A DNA stretch of 64,000 nt, taken from Leptodactylus fallax. Its lineage: Eukaryota; Chordata; Amphibia; Anura; Leptodactylidae. Positions within the stretch are counted from its first letter, which is position 1. The number at the start of each line of letters is the position of its first letter. Position numbers and translations under genes: made by a program. Below the pieces are notes generated by a model. It did no database searches. It worked only from the letters and a program-made list of their open reading frames with translations, and had not been told where the DNA came from. Shown here one piece after another: positions 48,031-58,870 of this stretch. The stretch is from assembly GCA_947044405.1 (NCBI GenBank), contig CAMRHE010000157.1, positions 952,501 to 1,016,500 of the forward strand, read 5' to 3'.

Positions 48031-48566
48031 CTTTTAAAAACTTTTTTTTCTACTTTTACTTGTATGATCACACCCCCTAGGGACCTTGAAACCTAGGGGG
48101 TCTGATCGCTCATACTATCCACTGCAATACTACTGTATTGCAGTGAATAGCAAAATGCCTTCACTTCTATTAGACGATGCCTCTGGCATCGTGTAATAGA
48201 TCTAATGTAATGACAGGCCTGGGAGCCTTCAATAGGCTCCCGGCTGTCATGGCAACCCATCGCCACCCTCTGATGACGTTCTGGAGGGCGGCAATTGGGG
48301 AAAAATGGCGGCGCCTGTGGCGCCTGCGCAATTTAGACACCGCAGTCCCGTTTGACCACAACATCTAAAGGGTTAACAGCCGCGATCGGTGCAGGCACTG
48401 ATCGCTGCTGTTAGCAGCGGGTCCTGGCTGTATTATACAGCCGGCACCCGCAGTGTATGGAGAGCGCTCAGCTCCTGAGCTCTCTCCATAGATCGTCATG
48501 GGACTCAGGACGTACTATTACGCCCTGGGTCGCTAAGGGGTTAAAGATTTTTTTCTAACCATCTAA

Positions 48567-48775
48567 GGCTAGGTTCACATCTGCGTTGGAGTCTCCATAA
48601 GAGATGGCGCTGCACATTCCGTCTAAAATCAGCAGATAGAAAAGTCCAGCAAGGCGGACCCCATTATAGTCTCTGGGGTCCGCGGGTAACCGCTTTTAAG
48701 CGGACAGGCTCTCCGTCTTTTGGTTCCCCATGCAGACCCGAACAATGGAGACCCAAACACTAGTGTGAACCTAGC
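48567..48775. repeat. Small MITE with GGCTAGGTTCACA ends, inside family T copy 2
   Basis: GGCTAGGTTCACATCTGCG at the left pairs with GTGTGAACCTAGC at the right. The interior has GTCTCCATAAGAG and GGAGACCCAAAC as partial inverses. It interrupts the T-family repeat, where the intact copy reads ATCTTAGTGGTGACAG. Left flank TAA, right flank GTT. Confidence 0.6.
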
Positions 48776-49138
48776 GTTACTGGTGACAATCTTTTGTCTT
48801 GATCAATTGCCAATAGATATGACCATGAATGCAGAAACTTTCTGGGGTATGGTAGTTGTCAGAAACCCAGCCATGAGTTGCTTATTGTGGACAGTCTATA
48901 TCAGACAGGGACACTACATGTATGAGAAGATAACCCAGCTACAAGTCCCAGACCATAGAATGTTCCTTTATTCCTTTATTCATGATCGTATCTATTTGCA
49001 ACCGATCAATACAACAGACTGTCAAACCTAAGATGGTTAGAGAAAATACGCTGACATTTTTTCAAATTATTTATATTTGCAAAAATGTTTAAACTAATAG
49101 TCTACAAAATTAAATATTATGTTTTTGGTAATACCCAT

Positions 49139-50098
49139 TTAAAGGGAACCTTTTACAAGGAAACTGCAATGAAATCAGCAGGCATCATATTATAGAGCAG
49201 ATTGATATACAGCTTTGTGGGAAAAGATTCAGTATAACTTGTCATTTTTCCATTAACCCCTTCCAAACATCCACTGTACTATTACGGCGGATGCTGGTCT
49301 TTAAAGATGGCATCCGCTCTTCTGTATTATACACTGAAGACCCGAAGCTAATGCCTGCTATCAGAGTGCACTCTGATCACTGGGCACTGCTCTAAGTTGC
49401 AGCCTCCCAAAGAAACAGGCCCCATACCCTTGAAGTTGCAGGAAGGCTCCTGTGCGGCGAGATCGTGGGACCCTATGTTCCCTAGTTGCTATGGCAACCA
49501 GGAGCCTAATGAAAGCTCCCAGGCCTGTCATAGGAATATAACTATTGAGGCTGTGACCAGCCGTGTCTATGACCAGCCTCAATAGTTATTTAAAGAACCT
49601 CCCATAGACTGCAATACAGTTGTAGTCTATGGGACTTGCAATCAAAAGTTTGCAGGTTCACACTCTCTATGGGGGAAACAGTTTTAAAGTTTAAAAAAAT
49701 ATATAAAAAAAAATAAAAAACTAAAAATTCAAATCACCTCCTTTCCCTCAATATAAAGCAAAAATGAATAAACAAAAACAAACATAAACAAATTATACAT
49801 CCCCGCATCTGAAAACACTTGGTCTACAAACATATAAAAATATTTTTTTACACACGGTGAATGCTAGAGTGGGGAAAAAAAATCATGAGAGCCAACCTCC
49901 CATTTTTTCCGCATTTTCACCTCCCATAAAAATTTGAATAAAAAGCGAATAAAACATCAGACATTCCCCAAAATGGTATAGCTAAAAAGTACATCTGGTC
50001 CTGCTACAAAAGATGCTCCTCCTTCTCTATAACATGCTGCCTGCAGATTGTACTGCCTTTCCCTGGTGATGGATCTCTTTAATTGCCGTCATTGCAGC
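49139..50098. repeat. AGGGAACC-family repeat split by an inverted R-family copy
   Basis: Starts TTAAAGGGAACCTTTTACAAGG at 49139 and reads through AAGATTCAGTATAACTTGTC to 49252. The other end, GCTCCTCCTTCTCTATAACATG...CCTGGTGATGGATCTCTTTAA, is at about 50017-50093. Between them lies R copy 3. The first TTAA is shared with the end of family T copy 2. Confidence 0.55.
49253..50005 (-). repeat. Repeat family R, copy 3 (inverted, partial)
   Basis: Starts TTAACCCCTTCCAAACATCC at 49253; CCACTGTACTATTACGG at 49271-49287 is repeated at 58201-58217 (R copy 2). The tract near 49690-49740 (AAAAAATAAAAAACTAAAAATTCAAATCACC) is the inverse of the GGTGATTTGAAC..TTTTTTATT tract beside the gypsy insertion at about 41412-41450. 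The far end, around CCCCAAAATGGTATAGC, corresponds to 41176-41190 inverted, so the remaining left half of R is absent. Confidence 0.6.
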
Positions 50099-50323
50099 AT
50101 TTGTGAAACTAAATAGATGGATTTAACTAATTTGTCTCCAAAGAGATTTGTTTTCAGAGAATCTCCTTTCTTACAAGCCTATAGGGTAAAAAAGTGGACT
50201 TATCATGAACTGTATAGTATAATGTAGATTTGGTTTTAGCTATGCAAGAAATTTACCGTTTATAAACCATGTTCGTCCGTATCAGCTTGTTGTATAGATC
50301 CATGTAAGTATGTACTTAGCTTA

Positions 50324-51959
<1,636 letters not shown>

Positions 51960-51961
51960 TA

Positions 51962-53302
51962 TATATAATAATTATAGATGTATAGTGCAGATCGAACAGG
52001 AGTAAAACAGACAACAAACAGATTAGTGAAGATGAATGGGTGTGAGGAGGTTGGATGGGATTTGCCTTTCCTTGTAATTTATGACTGTCTTCAAATTATG
52101 CCAAACCTAATGTTGCCATTTGCATTAAGACCAGCTCACAGCAGGCAAGTAATGACAATTTGCTTGTTTTTACCTCATTACATCAACTACACCTGCATGA
52201 CTTATGAGCATTGCTGTGTGACCGCACATATTAAATGGAGCCTGGTGAAAGCCACTCAACCAAAAAATATATTCACAGTACTGTATACCCATTAGTGTAT
52301 AGAAAGTACAATGAGCTTCAGGCATTGATGAATATATAGTCATCGTCACAAGGGATCATATTATTAAAGGTAATATTGTATAAGGGGGATCCAGTACCAC
52401 ATTGAGCATTCTTCTGATATAAAATTCAGATACTGTATGTCAGAAGCAGTGGTTAACCTTGCCTATTTGCTGCCTGAGGCGGACTATCGAAAGATGTCCC
52501 CCCCCCACGAAAAAAAAAAATATAGAAAATTGCGTTTACATGCTGTTAGCGTCACACACTGTTATTGTTGTACAATAAACATACACAAACGTATGAAACA
52601 GTTTTTTAGAATTCTTCTTCCTGTATTACTTCAGTATCAGAAATCAACAACACGGCATTAACGATGAAAATAACTTCACACATCTTCTGCTTGGTGGATG
52701 GACGAGCCCACGTGGCCCTCATTCTCTATAATAGGAGCCCCGCAGATAGCTGAGTACTGGACTTCGGCTATCTTTGGCACTCCCATCGAAGTGAATGATA
52801 GCCACACGGGTTCGTCCATCCACCAAGTGACACATCTATATATATGGCTACGATCAGGCTGAATTCCCACCCAGTGGGGGGAAAAAAACAATTCTCAGGC
52901 TCAGTGGGGGTCTCAGCAGACAGACCGCCATCACTCAGGTATTTATCCTCTATCATTTAGGTGAATACAGGGCAGTAACATTTTGTGACTTACAGGTGAC
53001 ATCTCTGACTAATCCTTCACATTTCCCTTCTCCTCCCTTTGGACCGCCATGACCACTTCTTCCAGCTGTGACTTGTCTCTGTAAAGTTTACAACACAGAC
53101 ATCTTTGGCTCCTCACTTTTCCAGGCATCCAACTCACATTGTCCTCACCTGCACACCCATCCTGCTGCTACCCCCAATTATAAAATATATGATATAACCC
53201 CCCATAATGAATAACTCCCAAGTGCATCTTTATATTAATAATGTCCGTGTGTACCCTGTATAAATCGTGCCCCTTATTAATAATGCCCCAGGTGTTAACT
53301 AA
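51962..53302. other. About 1.3 kb without a gene, apart from one foldback repeat
   Basis: Includes TGCCTGAGGCGG near 52471, inverse of a motif near 18200, with a C-run (52499-52507) beside it. The remainder is unrecognised. Confidence 0.4.
52686..52829. repeat. Short foldback, hAT-like 8-bp duplication
   Basis: CTTGGTGGATGGACGAGCCC (from 52690) pairs with GGTTCGTCCATCCACCAAG (to 52827). ACACATCT is present at 52678-52685 and 52830-52837. The 8-bp duplication is the hAT size; assignment is inference. Confidence 0.6.
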
Positions 53303-53667
53303 TTAAAATGTTTTCCAGGTCATTAATAAACTAATCAGTGGGGCTCAAAAACCCAGGACCCCTACTGATCAGCTGTTTGAATGAACCATGGTACCTGTGT
53401 AAGCGCCGTACCAGCTTCTCTGTTTACATAGTGTCATTCATCTCATAGCGGCCATGTCATATAACTACGGCCTCATCCTATACACGACTATGTGACAAGA
53501 CTGTAATTACATCACACGGTCACTATAAACAGACAGCGTGTGATATAAACAGGCGGCATAGCCCCTTCATACAGTTGATCAGAGGCGGAGGGGGTCCACT
53601 GATCTCTTATTGATAATCTGTCCTAAGGATAGAATATCAATAAAAATGAGTTGGAAAGACCCTTTAA
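53303..53667. repeat. TTAA-flanked MITE, AGGGTCTTTCCAAC end
   Basis: TTAA at 53303-53306, then AATGTTTTCCAGGTC; the right end is GTTGGAAAGACCCT before TTAA at 53664-53667. CTACTGATCAGCTGTTTGAA and GATCAGAGGCGG..TCCACTGATC are interior blocks shared with 10091-10464. Confidence 0.65.
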
Positions 53668-53915
53668 TAAAGCCCAAATGCCACCTTAAAGGGGTTGTCC
53701 AGGATAACCACTTTTTTAATATGAGGCTGGGGAAGGTGCTCCGGTGTCACCCAGCGCGTTCTAGTCCTGCTGCTCCGGTGTTTTCTTCCCCTCAGCGCTC
53801 ATGTGTGGTGAGGACTTCCGCCAGAAGAGAACTCCAGAGCAGCAGAACCAGACTGCGGTGGGAGACATCGGAGCACAAGGGACAGGTGAGAAGGTGTTTT
53901 TTTTAATACAGTATT

Positions 53916-54311
53916 ACACGGTATTATGGCCCACAGCGGCCCCTGCACACAGTATTACATGGTATTATGCCCCACAGCGGCCCCTGCACATGGTATTATG
54001 CCCCACAGCGGCCCCTGCACACGGTATTATGCCCAGCAGCAGCCCCTGCACACGGTATTATGCCCAGCAGCGGCCCCTGCACAGGTTATTATGCTCCATA
54101 GTGGCCCCTGCACACGGTATTATACTCCATAGTGGCCCCTGCACACGGTATTATGCTCCATAGTGGTCCCTGCACACGGTTTTATGCCTCATAGTGGCCC
54201 CTGCACACGGTATTATGCCCCGCAGCGGCACCTGCACACGGTATTATGCTTCATATTGGCCCCTGCACACAATATTATGCCCCGCAGTGGCCCCTGCACA
54301 CAATATTATAC
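53916..54311. repeat. 30-bp minisatellite, about 13 units
   Basis: The unit is of the form GGTATTATGCCCCACAGCGG plus CCCCTGCACAC. The left units have ACAGCGG and the right ones ATAGTGG, so sub-blocks spread together. The length is a multiple of three, so long open frames repeating GPCTRYYAP-type text arise on the plus strand (for example 53801-54163); there is no reason to call them genes. The small array at 18045 is related. Confidence 0.85.
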
Positions 54312-54511
54312 GAGCCTTTTATACGAGCATACTGCATGTGCTGTATGTAATAGGCCACAGGAAAATGGCCGAATGGACATGCGCGGTCGGCGCATGTCTC
54401 CCGAACGAAGGATGACGTCAAGAAGAGGCGTCTGCTAAAGAAGAAGAGAGGTGGCGCGGTAAATTCAAAAATGCGTCTGAAGAGAGCACAGGGGACGCCT
54501 CCTGGAAAATG

Positions 54512-54729
54512 GCCAGATTTACTGGCTTGAACTTCATGCTGGGAGCGGGACTCCTAGCAGTATAGTTATCTATGATGCTAGGAGTCCCTGCCTCCCAGCG
54601 ACATACTGTCCCGTACTGTAATTGATATGGGAAAGTATGTCCCTGGGAGGCAGGGACTCCTAGCATCATAGATAACTATACTGCTAGGAGTCCCGCTCCC
54701 AGCATGAAGTTCAAGCCGGTAAATCTGGC
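54512..54729. repeat. Near-perfect palindrome: 104-bp arms, 10-bp spacer
   Basis: Arm 54512-54615 is the inverse of 54626-54729 with only about four mismatches (for example ACTGG against ACCGG, and CAGCGAC against CAGGGAC). The arms include GGGACTCCTAGCAGTATAG and GATGCTAGGAGTCCCTG, which are themselves partly inverse to each other. It could form a long hairpin or cruciform. I see no convincing target duplication, so it may be a foldback transposon or a local inverted duplication. Confidence 0.9.
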
Positions 54730-55376
54730 TAACACACGGACCGAGTTTCACGGGTGAAACACGGTCGTATGCTGCTACCCTTACACTGTAGATTTTCTAC
54801 ATGGAAATCGGTACTATGTGCATGTAGCCTAACGCACTTAATATCTGTGCATACATGGATATTGGCTGACTGGCTAACTCATACACCTTTATGTGAACTA
54901 CCCAGTTTAGTATAAAAGGTAATAAAAGGTAGCTTGACCATTGTCAGAATAAGTGCTTTCACTACTTGTATTTCCTCTGTTTTCTCATAAATTGTAAGTA
55001 GGGCTCTCATCTTCCTGATTTGGCAGACAGCTATTGCTCCTAAATCAACCTTAAACATGACAATTCCTTCTTTCAACATCTGCCATCTGAAGAGAGCCTA
55101 GGGACCCAAGCACACTTAATGTAATCTGCTGAAATTGACAAGTTCGGCATACATTTATCTACCGTGTACTGTATGAATACCTTAGCTCATATTTTACATT
55201 TTACTGTTATAGTTTTATAATTATTTTGGAGTTAAATGTCAGCTATTTGACCTATTAAAGTTTTGGAAAATAAAGACAGAAAATTGGTGGCAGAGAAAGG
55301 CCAAAGGATCCACTAGCCTCCCCTTATATTATAACCAATTCATCTTAGGATAGACATGTGTTTATCCCAGGCTTGT
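54730..55376. other. About 650 bp without a recognised feature
   Basis: AT-rich. The CACGGACCGAGTTTCACGGG start near 54733 may be a small repeat edge. No open frame worth calling. Confidence 0.4.
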
Positions 55377-58245
55377 TTAACCCCTTCCTGCCAGAGGCAT
55401 TTTCCGATTTTCGATTTTGACTCCCCACCTTCCAAACCCGATAACTTTTTATTTTTCCGTTCACAGAGCCATATGAGGGCTTAATGTTTGAGGGACAAAT
55501 TGTTCTTCATAATTTTGTCAATTATTATTCTGTATAATGTACTGGGAAGCTGGAAAAAAAAATTCTGAATTGGGTGGTAATGGAGAAAAAGTGCATTTGT
55601 GCAACTTTCTTACGGGCCTTGTTTTTACTGCGTTTAATGCACAGCCAAAATTACATGTCACCTGTATTCTATGTTTTGTTATGATTCCGGGGATACCAAG
55701 TTTATAAAGTTATTCTTACATTTTAACCCCTTAACAAAATTTTTTTCTTAAAGTCGCCATATTCAGACACCTGTAATTTTTTTTATATTTCCATATACTG
55801 GGATGCATAGGGTGTCTTTTGTTGCTGGGCCAGGTGTACATTTAAGGTACATTTTGGGGAATGTCTACTGCTCTGATCATTTTTTATTCAAATTTTTATA
55901 TCAGAGGTGAAACAGCAAAAAAAACTTCGGTTTCAGCACTTTTGAGTTTTTGTCCCGCTACGGCGTTTACCGTACAGGAAAAATATTTTTATAAGTTTGT
56001 AGATCGGGAACCTAATGTGTATGTGTTTCACAGTAATTTTCTACTTTTATATGAATTCTAGTGAAAAGTGGTGATTTAAATTTTTAATTCTTTTAATTTT
56101 TTAAAAATTATTTATTTTTTTAATAGTGAAATTATTATACCACGTAGGGTTAAAGCGTTCCAGAGCACCGGTGCAGCTTGAGAAAAGTTTTGGAGACGGG
56201 AGTGGGATGTTCAGATAACAGAGGATGCAAGTCTAAGGTTATTGGCAGAACAGAGAGGACGGTTAGGGTGGTAGACAGTGATGAGAGGGGAGATATAGGG
56301 GGGCGCAGCGCTATAAATGGATTTGTGGGTCAGTGTGTTAATTTTATATTGTATTCTGTGATGGATGGGCAACCAATACAGAAACTGACACAAGGTAGAT
56401 GCGTCTGTGTACCGGTTTGACAGAAAGATGAGTCTGGCGGCTGCATTCAGGACAGATTGTAGTGGGGAGAGTTTAGTAAGAGGAAGCCTAATTAGAAGAG
56501 AATTGTATAGTGAAGACGAGAGAGAATCAGAGCGATAGTAAGGGTTTTTGATGTTTCCTCGGTGAGAAAAAGGGCGAATTCTAGAGATGTTTTTAAGGTG
56601 CAGGTGGCAAGAGTGTGCAAGTGTCTGAATATGTGGGGTAAAGGTGAGATCTGAGTCAAATACAACCCCCAAACAGCGGGTATGCCACCTCGGTGTAATA
56701 GTAAGGCCACAGACAGAAATGGAGATATCAGGGTTAGGTCGGTTAGTGGATGGAGGGAACACAAGAAGTTCAGTTTTTGAAAGATTCAATTTCAGATAAA
56801 GAGAAGACATGATAGACAGCAGAGAGACAGTCACTGGTGATCTGTAGTAGTGCAGAGGTGATTTCACAGGATGAGGTATATAGTTGGGTATCATCTGCAT
56901 AAAGATGGTATTGAAAGACAAATCTGCGAATGGTTTGTCCAACTGGGGCTGTGTACAGAAAGAAGAGGAGAAGAAATAGCACCAGCGAATGATACACTAA
57001 ATGAATGGTCAGAGAAATAGGAAGAAAACAAAGAGAGAGTGGTATCCCTGAGGCCTATAGAATGGAGCATAGTGAGGAGGAGTTGGTGGTCCACAGTGTC
57101 AAATGCTGCTGAGAGATCCAGAAGAATAATTACTGAATAGTTCCCTTTAGATTTAGCCGTCAAAAGATCCTTGGAGACCTTTCTGAGGGCCGTTTCTGTA
57201 GAGTTTAGTGCACGAAAACCTGATTGTAAGGGGTCCAGAAGAGAGTTAGCAGAGAAATAGCGGATTAGGCGGGAGTAGACCAAGTATTCCAGGAGTTGAG
57301 AGATGAAGGGGGGGTTAGAGACAGACCAGTAGTTAGCACAGGATGGGTCGAGGGAGGGTTTTTTCCAGTAGTGGGGTTATGACAGCATGTTTGAAGGAGG
57401 AGGGAAAGATTCCAGAAGAAAGAGAGAGGTTAAAAATTTTAGTAAGGTGAGTTTAACAGCAGGGGACAGAGACCGGAGGAGGTGTGATGGGATAGGATCA
57501 CTTGTGCAAGCAGTGGGGCAAGAAGAAGAAAGGAGCTGGGAGACTTCTTCTGTTACTGGGTCAAATAATAAGAGTTCACAATGAGGAGCAAGGGAGGGAA
57601 GGGGACTGATGCTGCTTGGAGATTGGGTTATTTCCTGACAGATGCTGTCAATTTTGTCTTTAAAAGTACATGGCCATATCTTGAGCACTGAGGTCTTGGA
57701 CAGGTACCCGCACCTTTGGTGTGAGGAGGGAGTGAAAGATGTCAAAGAGTCGTATAGGGTTATTGGAGAGAGAAGAGATGAGAGAGTTGAAGTAGGCTAG
57801 TTTGGCGAGGTGAAGGGCAGAGTTATAGGCTTTGAGCATAAAGTTGAAGTGAAGAAAAAGGTGCTACTTTATCCAGGGTGGCTTTGAGAGTCTCATTGCA
57901 GTGTTTGGTGGTCAGTTCAGGACAGGAGAGTGAAGAGATGGGAGATAGTGATGGCTGTAGGGTATCTGAGAGGTGCTGTGTGTTTACAGCCCGTATATTT
58001 CTGCATGTGCAATAGGTCAGTGTGCTTTGCGAAAGACAAGAGCCTTTGATGGTAAAGGAAAGAAGGTTGTGGTCGGTAATTGGTAGGCGAGCGTTAGTAA
58101 AGTCAGAGACAGAACAGAACAAATGTATTAACTCTGGTTCCCCGTGGGCTATGTTGGCTGTTCTGCTTCAGTGCATCCACCATCTTTAAAGACCAGGCAT
58201 CCACTGTACTATTACGGTGGATGTTGGGAATGCATTAATAGGGGT
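55377..58245 (+). repeat. Repeat family R, copy 2, split by a minus-strand LINE
   Basis: TTAA at 55377-55380 then CCCCTTCCTGCCAGAGGC. The left part, to about 56137, follows R copy 1 closely (AATGTACTGGGAAGCTGG; GGGATACCAAGTTTATAAAG against GCGATACCAAATTTATATAG). The right part is about 58138-58245 with CCACTGTACTATTACGGTGGATG. The right TTAA is not certain. Confidence 0.55.
56138..58137 (-). pseudogene. L2-type LINE: end of endonuclease through reverse transcriptase, degenerate
   Basis: Read on the minus strand. Near 58070 ITDHNLLSFTI looks like the last APE-endonuclease motif. Then a linker (57745-57377: SLAPHCELLLFDPVTEEVSQLLSSSCPTACTSDPIPSHLL, a common pre-RT stretch). RT follows at 57283-56891 ([40 protein letters not shown]), YADDTQLY at about 56900, [13 protein letters not shown] at about 56780, TRCLGVVFDSDLTFTPHI at about 56670 and LNAAARLIF.....LYWLPIHHRIQYKI at about 56430-56340. 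Several frameshifts join these pieces. It is truncated at both ends; neither the (ATA)n tail nor the start is present. The catalytic YADD is kept, unlike in the LINE at 35330. Inserted in R copy 2. Confidence 0.85.
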
Positions 58246-58359
58246 AAACTTAAATGAGGAGGAAAAAGCAGCAAAAACTCAATGATAAAACACTATGGAA
58301 AAAAACTGTGCATTTTCACTGCATTTTTTCTGTTGCTCTTTGCTACATGTAACCTTACC

Positions 58360-58870
58360 CTAAAGGGGTTTTCCAGGCTATACAAGACAGGATTCCCCAC
58401 TAATCAGCTGTTCTCAGGAGCTGATACACATAGAATGGAGCAGGAAGCAGACAGCTCTGTTCTCTGGGTTGTGGCCAGATCAGGTTATTGCAGATCAGCT
58501 GTCATTCATTTGAAAGGAAGATGACATGCAGTGATTCAATATCACTACTACACAAAGAATAGCATTGTCTGCTTCCTGCTCCATTCTCTGTGTATCATCT
58601 GCAGAGAACATCTAATCCAGGGATAGGTAACCTTTGGCACTCCAGCTGTTGTAAAACTACAACTCCCAGCATGCATACTTGCTCTGTTGTTCTTGGAACT
58701 CCCATGGAAGTGAATGGAGCATGTTGGGGGTTGTAGTTTCACAGCAGTTGGAGTGTCGAAGGTTGCTGATCCCTGATCTAATCGAAAGGGGTGACAGATG
58801 TCAGACCTCCACAGATCTGATAATATTAACCTATCTTTTGAATAAGTTTTAGCCTGGAAAACCCCTTTAA
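58360..58870. repeat. TTAA-type MITE with perfect 15-bp ends, host of a hAT-like MITE
   Basis: AGGGGTTTTCCAGGC at 58364-58378 is exactly inverse to GCCTGGAAAACCCCT at 58852-58866. The right flank is TTAA (58867-58870), the left CTAA (58360-58363), a single change from TTAA. Confidence 0.75.
58618..58775. repeat. hAT-like MITE nested in the previous repeat
   Basis: Ends CAGGGATAGGTAACCTT and AAGGTTGCTGATCCCTG. A perfect 8-bp duplication, ATCTAATC, lies at 58610-58617 and 58776-58783. Inside, AACTACAACTCCCAGCATG pairs with its partial inverse near 58722-58738. CAGGG ends and an 8-bp TSD are typical of hAT. Confidence 0.85.

Larger units (their letters stand above)
40675..48544 (+). repeat. Large TTAA-flanked repeat (family R, copy 1), host of the gypsy element
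   Basis: TTAA at 40675-40678 and 48541-48544 flank ACCCTTAAAGACCTGGCC at the left and GGGTCGCTAAGGGG at the right, imperfect inverses. Without the LTR element it is about 1.3 kb: left part 40679-41456, right part 48031-48540. The left part includes TGTACTGGGAAGCTGGAAAAAA, which is repeated in R copy 2 (about 55541), and CGCCGCTACGCCGTTCACCG, compare 55957-55975. The right part has a CCTAGGGAC/CCTAGGGGGT hairpin near 48077-48101. Non-coding; the TTAA target fits Kolobok- or piggyBac-like transposition, which is inference. Confidence 0.7.
40574..49142. repeat. MITE family T, copy 2, split by nested insertions
   Basis: The left arm (40574-40678: GGGGCATACCCATGAAC, TTTGTAGACAATTAAAAGTTAAAC) and the right part (48541-48566 and 48776-49142, ending GGTAATACCCAT before TTAA at 49139) match the intact copy at 11817-12321 in order and orientation. 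In the intact copy the two sides are contiguous (GCAGTTTTAAAGATTTTC). Here a large repeat fills the TTAA, and a smaller MITE sits 22 bp further on, before GGTGACAATC. The inserted material is younger than this copy. Confidence 0.75.

Noticed and set aside
53801..54438. Open frames with repeating GPCTRYYAP-type peptides
   Set aside because: Produced by a 30-bp tandem repeat whose length is a multiple of three; open in more than one frame, so not a coding signal.
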